Below are positions 24,658-35,500 of a stretch of DNA of 48,715 bases, piece after piece; within the stretch, counting starts at the first letter, position 1, and each line of letters begins with the position of its first letter. A program made the position numbers and the translations under genes. Where the stretch lies: positions 1 to 48,715 of the forward strand of contig PMMM01000040.1 of assembly GCA_003162245.1 (NCBI GenBank). Direction: 5' to 3'. The notes under the pieces are model-generated. The model saw nothing but the letters and a program-made list of their open reading frames with translations. It did no database searches and was not told the DNA's origin. This stretch comes from Phycisphaerales bacterium (GTDB taxonomy: Bacteria > Planctomycetota > Phycisphaerae > UBA1845 > Fen-1342).

Positions 24658-25266
24658 TCAGCGGTACATGTGACCGGTGGTGGATTCTTTCTTCAACTCG
24701 TAATCGTCCTCCCAGACGATTACCGACGAGTTGGCCTTCGTGAGTCGGAAGCTGAGGCGGAAGTACCCGGTAGCAGTCTTACCGGTCGTGTTGTCGATGG
24801 AGAAAATGCGCCCGGTCAGGAAGTAGTCGGCCCCTTCCCGCACCGCGTCGTCGCCTGTCACCTTGCCGCGCCGTTTGGCACGGTTCTCCTCTTCGACAGC
24901 CTTGGTCAGCTCCCGATCCACGAACTGCACGCGGCCCTCAGCGTGCTTGATCATCTCGGTGCGAATCTTGCGCGCGAACTCAGTTCCGTCGATCAGCTCG
25001 CTGCTGCGATTGACGACGGGCTCGATCGCGACGGTGGGCGGCGAGTTGGCGTTCTGGATTTCCTGGATGGCAGTCAGCGAACGTGCCATGCGCTGGCACA
25101 CCGACCGGAAGTCCTGGCTGGTCAGACCGGTGCCGACCTCCTTGTCGCTCAGGCGATCCGGATCGATGCGTTTGGTACTGCCGGTACAACCTGTTGCGAC
25201 AAGTGCCGCTCCCAGCAGCACAGCGAGACAGGGCCGACCACGACGGTTCAAGCCCAACACCAACAT
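24658..25266 (-). CDS. lpoB: LpoB-like penicillin-binding protein activator lipoprotein
   Basis: A 202-aa lipoprotein (lipobox ALVATGC; GGGAGGTG before ATG 25266). In E. coli LpoB is an outer-membrane lipoprotein that reaches through the peptidoglycan to activate PBP1B. The family pattern is visible: PTVAIEPVVNRSSELIDGTEFARKIRTEMIKHAEGRVQFV, then GADYFLTGRIFSID, then YFRLSFRLTKANSSVIVWEDDYE. It is the first gene of the five-lipoprotein operon. No PBP gene is in the window, so the target enzyme would be elsewhere; planctomycetes have reduced or divergent peptidoglycan machinery, so the partner may differ. An IS1380 remnant begins just upstream and may now supply or disrupt the promoter. Confidence 0.82.
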   Translation of the reverse strand: MLVLGLNRRGRPCLAVLLGAALVATGCTGSTKRIDPDRLSDKEVGTGLTSQDFRSVCQRMARSLTAIQEIQNANSPPTVAIEPVVNRSSELIDGTEFARKIRTEMIKHAEGRVQFVDRELTKAVEEENRAKRRGKVTGDDAVREGADYFLTGRIFSIDNTTGKTATGYFRLSFRLTKANSSVIVWEDDYELKKESTTGHMYR

Positions 25267-25279
25267 GAAACACCTCCCT

Positions 25280-25932
25280 CACTCGACGTTTCCCAGATGA
25301 CCTCGCCCGACTCCGCTGCCGGGCGGTGCAGAGCCATTGTACAGCGCCAAGCCCCTTTCGCGCCTGACGTTTTCACGCTTTTCCCGGGCGTCGGGGGCGG
25401 AACGAGGCCGGCGAGACCCTGGTTGCAGGGGCAGGAAGCTCCCGACTGCTCCAGGAACGGCCCGCTTCCCCCGCCGGGTGCATATGGAATCCACCCGGCT
25501 TGTCCGAACAGGAGCGGCTTTGAGCGGTCTGCTGGCTCATCCGGAAGTCACCACGCCGACTTCGGGCCGTCGCAGTCGCTGGATACGTTCCAGAATGGCG
25601 GTGAACAGCTTTCGCGGGACGGCTACCTCGGCCATCTGGAAGATCACGTAGCGGGCGTGCGTGACGACCTTGGCACCGATCTTGACCAACTTCTCCCGCA
25701 GCGTCGTCATCGTCCAGTGCTTCACCGCCTTGGGCAGCGCCAGCCGCCGCAGGAAGTTGCCAAGGTTGTACGGCAGGGCAAAAAGCTGGAGCCGGACCTG
25801 GTTGTCCACGAAGTCGTGGCAGCTCAGCCGCGTCCACTTCACCGCATTCTTGCCCTCCTTGATCCATTGCTCCGCCGTGCCCCGGCCGTTGTAGAATTTC
25901 ACCACCCGCCGCCCCCACGCGTTCACGACCCG
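25280..25932 (-). mobile_element. IS1380-family remnant: C-terminal part of the transposase and 3' end
   Basis: A 131-codon frame (25932-25537) reads FYNGRGTAEQWIKEGKNAVK, then SCHDFVDNQVRLQLFALPYN, then LREKLVKIGAKVVTHARYVI. These are the C-terminal hallmarks of IS1380-type DDE transposases; the Glu in the RGTAEQ/IKEGKN region is the last catalytic-region residue. The N-terminal two thirds and the left end are missing. The segment between the stop (25537) and about 25280 looks like the non-coding 3' end of the element. It lies between yebC (ends 25953) and lpoB (starts 25266), both intact. The boundaries are estimates. Confidence 0.75.
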
Positions 25933-25952
25933 TCCTCCTGGGAAGCAGCGGC

Positions 25953-26705
25953 TCATCCGCCCGCGAGGCGGGCCGCGTCCTCGCCCGAAATCTCGAAGTT
26001 GCTGTACACGTTCTGCGTGTCTTCGTCGTCCTCGAGTGCGTCGATCAGCTTCATCATGCGCTCGGCTTCGCGGCCCTGCAGTGGCACCGAGGTCGCCCCG
26101 ACCATCGTTACCTCGGCGCTCTCCGGCTGGATCTTCGCCGCCTCGAGGGCCGCGCGGACCTTGTCGAACACGCCGGGATCGCAGGACATCTCGAACACCT
26201 CGCCCAGCGACTGCACGTCGTCCGCCCCGGTGTCCAGCGCGATCGTCGTCAGTGTGTCCTCGTTCGCCTTCTCGGCCGAAATCATGAACACGCCGCGCTT
26301 GCTGAACATCCGCGCCACGGCCCCGGGCGTGGCGAGCTTGCCGCCGTGCATCTCGAAGGCCTTCCGGATCACCGGTGCGGTGCGGTTGCGGTTGTCGGTC
26401 AGCGCGACGCAGATGATCGCGGCGCCGCCCGGGCCGTAGCCTTCGAAAACCAGCTCTTCCAGGTTGCCCCCCGCGAGCTCGCCCGTGCCCTTCTTGATGG
26501 CGCGCTCGATCGTGTCCTTCGGCATGTTGGCGTCGCGGGCCGCATCGATGGCGTACCGCAGGTTGAGGTTCATGTTGGGGTCGCCGCCGCCGCTGCGCGC
26601 CGCCACGATCACTGCTCGAGACAGCTTGCTCCATGCCCGGCCGCGGCGGGCGTCGGTGACGCCTTTGGCCCGCTTGATCCGTGCCCAATGTGAATGCCCT
26701 GACAT
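25953..26705 (-). CDS. YebC/PmpR-family protein (translation or transcription factor)
   Basis: A 250-aa member of the YebC family, variously described as a transcriptional regulator and, for some members, a ribosome-associated factor for difficult peptide bonds. The N-terminus MSGHSHWARIKRAKGVTDARRGRAWSKL is diagnostic and fixes the start at ATG 26705 (not 26744). Other conserved blocks are NLRYAIDAARDANMPKDTI, EGYGPGGAAIICVALTDNRNRT, GAVARMFSKRG and the C-terminal LEDDEDTQNVYSNFEI. The length is normal. In many bacteria yebC is near ruvC; no ruv genes are present here. The IS1380 remnant begins 20 bp downstream of the stop without damaging the gene. Confidence 0.95.
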   Translation of the reverse strand: MSGHSHWARIKRAKGVTDARRGRAWSKLSRAVIVAARSGGGDPNMNLNLRYAIDAARDANMPKDTIERAIKKGTGELAGGNLEELVFEGYGPGGAAIICVALTDNRNRTAPVIRKAFEMHGGKLATPGAVARMFSKRGVFMISAEKANEDTLTTIALDTGADDVQSLGEVFEMSCDPGVFDKVRAALEAAKIQPESAEVTMVGATSVPLQGREAERMMKLIDALEDDEDTQNVYSNFEISGEDAARLAGG

Positions 26706-26847
26706 AGTCGGCTTCCCTTTCCGCGCGTCGTGCGCCGTACCCATATTCTACGGAACCCGCCCGCGGGCGCGAAGCCGTCCGCCGCGCTTGTCCGTCCCGC
26801 GCCGTCGGCCGTAGACTGTGCTGATCGGAGGAAAGCCCCCGCCCCTC

Positions 26848-27495
26848 ATGTTGGCGCGGGTTGGCGCCAGCATGGAGACGGCACTCAGCGAACTTGTCGT
26901 GCGCGCGACCCAGGGCGACCGCCTGGCCCTGGGCCGGCTACTCCTCTTCTATGACTTGCGGCTGCGCCGGCGGATCGAGCGGCGAATCTCGGCCGATCTC
27001 CGTCCGGCGCTGGCGGTTGAGGACGTGCTCCAGGAGACGTACGCCGCGGCCCACCGGCACGTTTCGGAGCTTGAGCCGCGGGGCGAGGGAGCGTTTTACG
27101 CTTGGCTGGCGATGATCGCGGACCGGAAGCTGCTCGATGCAGGGAAGGCCCGGCGCGCGGCCAAGCGCACGCCGCCGGCCGGGCGCCGTGTGGAGCATGA
27201 CCGCACGACGTCGTTTCTCGGGTTGGCTCGGCTGGTGGACGAGCGCGGCCACTCTCCCAGCGGGCAGGTCGCGCGCCGGGAGGCGGTCCAAGCGTTGCAA
27301 GTGGCGGTGGCGACTCTGCCGGAGGCCCTGCGGCAGGTCGTCTGGATGTGCCACATCGAGGGCCAGTCCGTCCGCGAGATCGCGGCGGCCCTCGGCCGCA
27401 CAGAGCGGGCCGTGAACCAGCTTTGTTATCGAGGGCTATTGAAATTGCGGGAGCAGATGGGCCACCGGTCGCGGTTTTTGAGCGACTCGCGCTGA
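26848..27495 (+). CDS. ECF-type RNA polymerase sigma factor
   Basis: A 215-aa ECF sigma factor from ATG 26848 (26818 or 26872 are also possible starts; none has a well-spaced ribosome site, although GGAGG lies 16 bases before 26848). Region 2 is visible as VEDVLQETYAAAHRHVSELEPRGEGAFYAWLAMIADRKLLD. Region 4 with its DNA-binding helix is LPEALRQVVWMCHIEGQSVREIAAALGRTERAVNQLCYRGLLKLRE. No anti-sigma gene follows; instead two kinase-related membrane proteins follow, an arrangement typical of planctomycete ECF groups that are thought to be controlled by Ser/Thr kinases. It is divergent from yebC across about 140 bp. Confidence 0.9.
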   Translation: MLARVGASMETALSELVVRATQGDRLALGRLLLFYDLRLRRRIERRISADLRPALAVEDVLQETYAAAHRHVSELEPRGEGAFYAWLAMIADRKLLDAGKARRAAKRTPPAGRRVEHDRTTSFLGLARLVDERGHSPSGQVARREAVQALQVAVATLPEALRQVVWMCHIEGQSVREIAAALGRTERAVNQLCYRGLLKLREQMGHRSRFLSDSR

Positions 27496-27627
27496 AGGCC
27501 GCCGGGCCGCGCGAGAATGCGACTGCCAACTGGTGTGAAGTACGTGCCCGGCCGTCGTTTCTGGGATTGGGCCACACGGTCGGACGGCATGAGGCCGCAC
27601 CCGGCGGGTGGCCGACGGAGGTAGGTC

Positions 27628-29412
27628 GTGGTCAGACAAGGCCCCGGGGCGCAGGTTTCACAAACGCAACGCACGCAACGAATCCAGAGCATCCTAGACG
27701 AACGCCTGCGGCGGCGAGCCGCGGGGGAGCTGGGGCGAGACATCGCGGCGTTCCTGGCGGGCGATCCGGTGGCGGCCAAGCAAGGCAGCGGCTTGTACGT
27801 GCTGCGGAAGACCGCGGCGCGGCACAGGAGCCTCGCGGCGGCAGTCGCGGCCGTGGTGGCGGTGCTCTCAACCGGATCAGCGGTCAAAGGTAAGCCCGCG
27901 CTGCTCGACACGTATCAGAAGAACGTCAACGAGGTCCGGGAGAAATTCGAGACCTGCCAACCCACGTATGCAGTCGAATCCGTTCAACCCCTCGGCGACG
28001 GCGACCGCTGGCGGATCGTGCGCGAGCTCTCGACTGAAGCCCGCACGGACGGCGACGTGGCCGCGGCGCAGCCCGGCGAGCCGGCGAGCAAGTCGAAGAA
28101 CGACAAACCGGCCGCCGGCGGCGACAAGCCGTTTGCGTTGACCTTCCGCACAGTGGAGCCGGCCCCGGAGGACTTCGACGCGTTTGAGTTCTTCTGGGCG
28201 CCCCCGTACGTTGACAAGGACGCGCAGGTCACGCTCCGTGTCTTGGACGCCGCTGGCAGAGAACAACAGCGTTGGGACGGGGTGTCCGGTGCGCACGGGC
28301 GGTCGCGTCATTCTGTCTGGGCGGACGCACCGGAGCAGCCTGTCGATCTAAAGACATTTCGCGGGGGGAAGATCTCGGTGGTCCTCGAAGTCTCCAAGGG
28401 CACCATGAAGTTCCCGCCCGGCACAGAGTTCGCCTTCGCTTTCTACCGCAAGGACGCGAACGGCGAGATTGCCTGGCAGAAGCCGTACAAGACGATCGCC
28501 GCCGTCACGGAGCCCAAGGAAAGCCTGGAGTTCGCCAAGGAGCTGACGCCGGCCGATCTCGCCCATCCGGTGACCTTCCGTACGCGGGAGCACGCGCCGG
28601 CGCAGTTCGACGCGTGGCAGTTCTTCTGGAGCACGCCGCTCCGGGACGCCGAGGCGCGCATGGGTTTCTTCGTGCTCGATCCCAACGGCAGCGTGCACTT
28701 TACGTCGGAGATTCCGTTCGTCGAAGCCGGAGAACAAGAACGCAGCAGTTTTGCTCCCGACTCCGGCGGCGGCGACCCGGCCGTCTTCTTTGGCAAGGAC
28801 ATCCGATTCGTGCTCGGAGTCACCAACGGCCCGATGAAGTTTGCACCCGACACCAAGTTCCACTTCGCATTCTACAAGAAGGGCCCCGACGGCAAGATTG
28901 ACTGGCGCGGCCCCGGCTTTGCGCAAATCGACGCCGTGGCCGACCCCGCAGGCACGCTGGAACTACTGCCGGCCGGCCATCCGCTGGCGATTCTGCCGTC
29001 CAGCGACTGGGACCGGCGCTCCAGCAAGCGGATTGCCAGGCTGTACCGCAAGGAGTGGCTGGTACAACTGGCCGACGCGCGCGCCTGGAAGGCCTTTCTG
29101 CGCGCCGGCTTTGCCCTCTATGACGTACGGCGCTACGACGACGCCCTGGAAGTCTTCAAGGCCACGGCGAGCAGCGCCCAGGGACATGCGGCGCGGAAAG
29201 CCACTGCCCTCATCTGGCAGGGCCACATGCTCGACCTGCTCGGACGGCGGCAGGAGGCCATCGCGGTGTACCAGAAGGTGGCGGACATGCATGTAGGCCG
29301 CACCATGGAGCACAGCCAGTACGGTTTGCGTTATTCGCCGAGCGAGTACGCCGCCGAGCGGATCAAGACACCCTTCGAGCGGATCGAGAACAAGCAGAAA
29401 GGCTCGCCGTAG
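27628..29412 (+). CDS. Kinase-domain-less relative of a membrane Ser/Thr kinase, with duplicated beta domain and TPR
   Basis: A 594-aa membrane protein; GTG 27628 has GGAGGTAGG upstream. Residues 15-31 (RIQSILDERLRRRAAGE) match the N-terminus of the kinase encoded next (RIQRVLDECLRRRAAGE). The following LGRDIAAFLAGDPVAAKQGSGLYVLRKTAARHR is the juxtamembrane segment that normally follows a planctomycete kinase domain. So the roughly 270-residue kinase core between them is missing, as by in-frame deletion. One membrane helix (about 68-88) follows. The exported part has two tandem copies of an approximately 135-residue domain (about 168-305 and 313-446; compare FDAFEFFWAPP with FDAWQFFWSTP, and GTMKFPPGTEFAFAFY with GPMKFAPDTKFHFAFY). 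The C-terminus is TPR-like (RYDDALEVFKATASSAQ). It cannot phosphorylate by itself and is probably a sensor or adaptor. Confidence 0.75.
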   Translation: MVRQGPGAQVSQTQRTQRIQSILDERLRRRAAGELGRDIAAFLAGDPVAAKQGSGLYVLRKTAARHRSLAAAVAAVVAVLSTGSAVKGKPALLDTYQKNVNEVREKFETCQPTYAVESVQPLGDGDRWRIVRELSTEARTDGDVAAAQPGEPASKSKNDKPAAGGDKPFALTFRTVEPAPEDFDAFEFFWAPPYVDKDAQVTLRVLDAAGREQQRWDGVSGAHGRSRHSVWADAPEQPVDLKTFRGGKISVVLEVSKGTMKFPPGTEFAFAFYRKDANGEIAWQKPYKTIAAVTEPKESLEFAKELTPADLAHPVTFRTREHAPAQFDAWQFFWSTPLRDAEARMGFFVLDPNGSVHFTSEIPFVEAGEQERSSFAPDSGGGDPAVFFGKDIRFVLGVTNGPMKFAPDTKFHFAFYKKGPDGKIDWRGPGFAQIDAVADPAGTLELLPAGHPLAILPSSDWDRRSSKRIARLYRKEWLVQLADARAWKAFLRAGFALYDVRRYDDALEVFKATASSAQGHAARKATALIWQGHMLDLLGRRQEAIAVYQKVADMHVGRTMEHSQYGLRYSPSEYAAERIKTPFERIENKQKGSP

Positions 29413-29536
29413 GCGCCAGGTTGGAGCAAGCACGCATGCACTGCGCAAACGCGCCAGAAGTCCGTTGTTTGCGTGTCTCAATTCAGCAACGCCCTGTCCT
29501 GGGAAGTGACCGGCGGGCAATCAGGGGAGAAGACTC

Positions 29537-32500
29537 GTGACCGAATCGGAGCGTGCGGAACGGTTAAAGCGAATCCAGCGCGTCCTGGACGAATGTCTGC
29601 GGCGGCGCGCCGCCGGCGAGGCGTTGCCGGACGAGACGGTCATCCATGCGCATCGGGATCTATTGCCCGAGCTGCGCGAGCGGCTGACGTCGCTGCGCCT
29701 GATCGAGCAGGCCGGACGGCGGGCGGACGACTCCGCGACGGAGTTGTCGCCGACGGCCACGCTGGAACCCGAGACCGCCGACCTGTCGGACCTCACCGAG
29801 GACGCGACGATCGCGCATGTCGGGGCCTCGCTGTTGGACGCACTCGGGCGGCGAATGGTCGCCGAGCCCGGCGAGGAGCTAACGGACCTCGCGCGCTATG
29901 AGATCCTGGAGCCGCTGGGCAAGGGCGGCATGGGCATCGTCGTCAAGGCGCGCGACCGGCGCCTGGGCCGGATCGTCGCGCTGAAACGCATCGGCCGGCA
30001 CCTGTCCGGGTCGGGCCGCGAGCTGGAGCGTTTTCTGGCGGAAGCCCGCGCGGTCGCGGCCCTGAACCACTACAACATCGTGCAGATTTACGACGTGGAC
30101 CAGGACGCCGACGGCTACTTCATCTCGATGGAGTACGTCGAGGGCGAGGACCTGCGGACGAAGATCGCCCGCGACGGCAAGCTCGACCCCGAGCGCGCCG
30201 TCGAGCTCGCGCGGCAGGTCTGCAACGCCCTGAGCTACGCCCACGAGCGGGGCATCATCCACCGCGACATCAAGCCGGGGAACATCCTCATCAGTGCGCG
30301 CGGCACGCCCAAGCTCGTGGACTTCGGCCTAGCTCGCATCGCCGAGGGTCAGGACCTCACCCAGACCGGGGCGATCATGGGGACGACCAGCTACGCCAGC
30401 CCCGAGCAACTCCGCGATTCGAAGAACGTCGACCACCGCACCGACATTTACTCGCTCGGCGCCACGCTGTACGAGATGCTCACCGGCCTCAGCCCGCGCG
30501 TCATCCAGGACAGCAAACTTCCCGAAGCGCTGCGCGCCTACGTCCTCAAGGCGGTCGAGCACGACCGTGAGCAGCGTTTTTCAACCGCCGACGCGCTGGC
30601 CGAAGCCCTCGCGGAAGCCAAGGTCGGCGACGCGGACCACCTCGTCCGCCGGGCGGACCACTGCTACCGCGACGGCGACCTGGAAGGGGCGTTGGAGCGG
30701 TATGAGCGCGTGATTCGCCTCGATCCGGACCACATCCACGCCCGCGAGCGTATCGGCGCGATCCAGTCGAAGATCGCGGGTATCCGCCGCGACCGCCGGC
30801 AGGCGAACGACGCCGCCGGCCAGAGTCAGTGGGAGACTGCGGTCGCGGCGTGGCAGCGCGTGCTCCAATCGGCGCCGGGCGACACCGAAGCCCGGCAACA
30901 GCTTGCCAAGGCCGAAGCCGAGATCCGCAACGCGAAGTTGGCCGCGGCGCTGGATCAGGCGCGGCGGGGTTTGAACGGGGGCGCCTGGCTGGCGGCCGAC
31001 GAGCAGTGTCGCGCGGCTCTGGAACTGGACCCGAGCAACCCGGAGGCGGCGGGGATTCGCCGGGCGGTGCGCGTGGCCCGTGTGCACGCGGCGCGCGACC
31101 GGCTGCGGACCGGGCTACGAGCGTTCCAGGACAAGGACTACGCCGGCGCCATCGACCTGTTGCGCGAGGCGCTCGAGTTGGTGCCCGAAGATCACGCCGA
31201 GCGGGCGAAGGTCGTGCAGTCGCTCGACCTAGCCGAAGCGCTGGCCGCCATTGCTGAGGCCGACCGCGCAATCGCCCAGGGCGAGATGCCGGCGGCGGCG
31301 CAACTGCTCGACGAAGTGCAAGCAAAGGCGGGCAAGTACGAGAATCTGCTCGACCGCATCCAGAAACGGCGGGCGAAGATCGCCCAGAAGCAGTTGGCAG
31401 CCCAAACCCTGGCGCGCCGGCGGCGGCTGTATCGCACGGCCGGGATCGTGGGCGGTGCCGTCTGTGTGATCGCGATGGTCGCTGTCGCGGCCGTTTGGCT
31501 GCGCCCGGTGAAGCCGGCCGCGGTTCCGGCCGTGCCTGTGCCGCAGACGCAGCCGGCGTCCGTTGGCACGCCGCCGGCTCCGACCGCCGGAGCGGCGCCT
31601 GGCGCGGGAGCCCCAGTGGCGCGGCCCACAAAGACGACGGGACCGACGAAGTTGGCGACGCTGCCCGCAGGGCTCGCGGGTTCACCGTGCCGCTGGCTCG
31701 GTTACGCGGTGCGCCAGGACGACCCCTCCTTGGTGCCGGCCATCGCCGCCTACACGAACTTCATGTTCGTGTGGGGTTTCCCGGACACCGGTCCGCAGCT
31801 CGTCGAGGCGGCTCGCGCCGCGGGCCTGCCGGTCGTCCTCGGGTTTAGCAGCTCACAGCGCGATGGGATCGAAAAACGGCTGACGCCCCTCCTTCAGCAG
31901 TACCGCGATGTGATCGCGGCCGTGTGCTGGTCCCACGCCTACATCGACGGCTATCCGCCGCAAGCCGTGGCCGAGTTTGGCGACTGGCTCAAGGGCGCAT
32001 TCCCCGGCGTGCAGTATTGGTGCGCGTTCGTGGAAAGGCCGCGCGGGCAGCCCGAGACGCAACCGGTGCCCGCGGTGGTAGACGTGCTCGTCGTCACCGT
32101 GTGGTCCGACCACACGCCGAAAATGGTGCGTGCCAAATGCGATAAGAACCTCCCCGACTGGCTCGCCAAGGCCAGCGGGCGGCCGGTGTTGCTCAGTTGG
32201 ATGTCCTGGACGGATACGCCGCCCGGCCTCGTGCCGGGTTGCACGCCGGGAACCCTGCGGACGTGCGCTGAGATGGCTCAGCAATACGGTCTTGCGGGCC
32301 TGATGTTCTACGCCTATGGCGACCGCACGGGCCTGCGCGGCATCGAGACGAACCCCGCGTTGGTTGCGGAGGTACAGGACATCGCCCGGCAGTGGGGGTT
32401 CGCGCGACAGGAATTGCAAGAGAAGACCACCGTCACCCGCGGCGAAGAGCCCGCCGGTCAGCGCGGGACGCTGCAGCGCGCCGCGCCGCCGCCGACCGTT

Positions 32501-35500
32501 AAGGTCGATGGGCAACCGTTCTTTGTCATCGGCGCGCGGCAGGCTGAGCCGGCAGACTTCGCGGAACTCGCCGCGGCGGGCTTCAACACGGTTTCGTACG
32601 CGTACCGTGAAGCGGCCCGACAGTATCTCGATGCTGCGCAGCATGAAGGCCTGCACGCCGTCGTGTATGCAGGCCGGCCGCTTGGGCAATCCTGCGATTG
32701 GCAAGCCTGTGAGCGAGACGTACGTGACCTTCGCGACCATCCCGCCCTGCTGGCGTGGGGCCTGCCGGTCTGTCCCGTATGGACCAAGCGCGATCTAGGT
32801 GAAATGCAGGTTGCCGCGGCGACCCTCCGCCGTGCGGATGACGTTCACCCGCGGTGGTTGCTCGAGACGCCGGTGCTGGAGAATTGGCAGCGTTTTGTGC
32901 CGTTTGCTGGGCTGGGCGACATTATCGCCATTGAGCCCCATCCCTATTGGTCGGATGGTTTCTGCGCGAAGGGTCTGAACCTCCGCGATCCGATCCTGGC
33001 CGTGCCGCACTGGACGGAAGAAGCGCGTGCCCTGGGGGCGGGCAAGCCGACCTGGGTTCTGCTGCAGGGACACATTGGCAATGGGATGCGCCCGACGCGG
33101 GCGCAATTCAGGGCGACGGCCTACCTGGCGGTGAATCACGGGGCTGGCGCGGTCGAGGTCGACGGCTACAAGCGGCGTCTGTGGGAAGAGGACGGAATGC
33201 CGAACACCCCAGGCTTGGGTGATCCGCTGTTAATCGACCTGCGCCAGGAAGCGGCCCGCGTCGCCGGCGAGCTGAAGCAGCTCGCGCCGGCCATCCTCGC
33301 CGGGCCGGTGCTCGACGCCGTGACGATTGAAGGCGAGGGCGGAAACGTCGATCTGCGCTGCTTCGCGCAAGGCGACCGCCTCTACGCCATCGCCGTCAAT
33401 GCCTCCGGCCAGAACCTGTCGCCGACGCTCGTCGTTCGCCCGACGCTCAAGCCGGCGGTCCAGTTGCTCGGCGAGTCGCGGACCCTGTCGTGCGCGGGCG
33501 GCCGCTTGGGCGACTCGTTCGCGCCGTACGACACGCACGTCTATATCATGGATCTTGCGGGCGACGGCCCCACGCGCGCCGAGCCTCCGCCGCCGGTGCC
33601 GCCCACCGACGTGGTCCGGAAGGAACCGCCTCGTCCCCCCGCAACGCCGCGCGAGCCGGCCGCAAGCAACGTGCGCTACGTGAATCCGCGTGCCAAGGGC
33701 CAGGGCAGCGGTGCGAGCTGGGCGAATGCGTACACGAAGCTGCAAGACGCGCTGGCCGCAGCGAACGCCGGCGACGAGATCTGGGTGGTCGCCGGCACGT
33801 ACAAGCCCGCCGGCCCCGGCGGCGATCGCTCGGCCACCTTCCAGCTGAAGAGCGGCGTGGGCGTTTACGGCGGCTTTGCCGGACGTGAGAAGCAGCGCGA
33901 CGAGCGCGACCCGAACAAGAACGTGACGATCCTCAGCGGCGACCTGAACGGCGACGACGGGCCGGACTTCGCGAAGAACGCCGAGAACAGCTTCCACGTC
34001 GTGACCGGCAGCAATGTCGACCAGACCGCCATCCTCGACGGCTTCACGGTCACCGCCGGCAACGCCGACGGACCGGCCCCGAAGGACAGCGCTGGCGACG
34101 ATGACGGCGGCGCCCTTTTCTGTCTGGCCGGGAACCCCACGCTGGCCAATTGCACCTTTCGCGCCAACTCCGCGGCCGATAGCGGCGCCGGCCTCTACAC
34201 CCGCCGCGCCGGTGGGCTCACGCTCACCAAGTGCACGTTCATCGGCAATCGCGCCAAGTGGGGCGGCGGATTCCTCACGGCGCAGGGCACCCTCACGACG
34301 TTGGTCTCCTGCACCTTCGCGGGAAACGTCTCCACGTTCGTCGGCGGCGGCGGCCTGCGCTCGGTCGGCGGTGACCTGTCGCTGGTGAATTGCACATTCA
34401 GCGGAAACTCGGCCGCGCAGGAGGGCGGCGGCCTGTGCAACCCCTACGCCGGCCGCGCCATGCTGGTCAATTGCACGTTCGTCGGGAACTCCGCACCGGA
34501 AGGACGCGCGCTGGTTTGTGGCGCCGGCCGCAACCCGGGGCAAGCCCAGCCGAACAGGCGGGGTCTGCTGGTCCTGACCAACTGTATCCTCTGGGACGGC
34601 GGGGAGGAGATTGCGAACCAGGGCGGTGTCGTCAAGGCCACCTTCAGCGACATCCAGGGCGGCTGGGAGGGCAAGGGCAACCTCTCGGTCGATCCGCTCT
34701 TCGTCGACCCGGACGGTCCCGACAAAAAGCCCGGCACCGCCGATGATAACCTGCGACTGCGCGCCGGCTCGCCGTGCATCGACAAAGGGAACAGCGGCGC
34801 CGTGCCGCCCGACAGCGCCGCCCTGGACTTGGACGGAAAGCTCCGCGTCAGCGGCAACGCCGTGGACATGGGGGCGTACGAGTTCCAGGCGGGCGCCGCC
34901 GATTCCAACCGCGCGGCTCCGGACGTTGCACAGAAAGGGGCTGCGGGCGCCCCGTCCAGGCGTGCGACAAACGACTTCCAGGCGCTCTTCAACGGCAAGG
35001 ACCTGACCGGCTGGACCTGCTCGGAGGGGAGCTGGGCCGTCGAGGCTGGAGCTCTCCGCTGCAAGGGCGGCGGCTACCTGTGGACGGAGCAAGCCTACGG
35101 CGACTTCATCCTCGAGTTCGAATGCAGGTTCGGCCCAGGCGGCAACAGCGGAGTCTTTCTCCGTACCGCCGACATTGCGGACCCCGTGCAGACCGGGATG
35201 GAACTCCAGCTTCTCGACGACTTCGGCAAGCCCGCCGACAAACGCGGCAGCGGCGCCATCTACGACTGCATCACGCCGCACAAGAACGCGATCAAGGAGG
35301 CCGGCGAGTGGAACCGCGTCCGCGTCACCTGCCGGGGCAGGAAGCTCGAGATCGTCCTGAACGGCGAGCCCGTCGTCGACATGAACCTGGACCAGTGGAC
35401 CGTGGCCGGCAAGAACCCCGACGGCTCGCCGAACAGATTCAAAACCGCCTACAAGAACATGCCGCGGACGGGGTACATCGGTTTGCAGGAAGGGGGCACG

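Noticed and set aside
25537-26688. 383-aa frame that could be read as one protein
   Set aside because: Its first part is the wrong frame of yebC and only the last 131 codons are the IS1380 transposase remnant.
33230-35281. 683-aa open frame on the minus strand
   Set aside because: It lies opposite the beta-helix/DUF1080 part of the giant kinase gene, whose frame is clearly coding.
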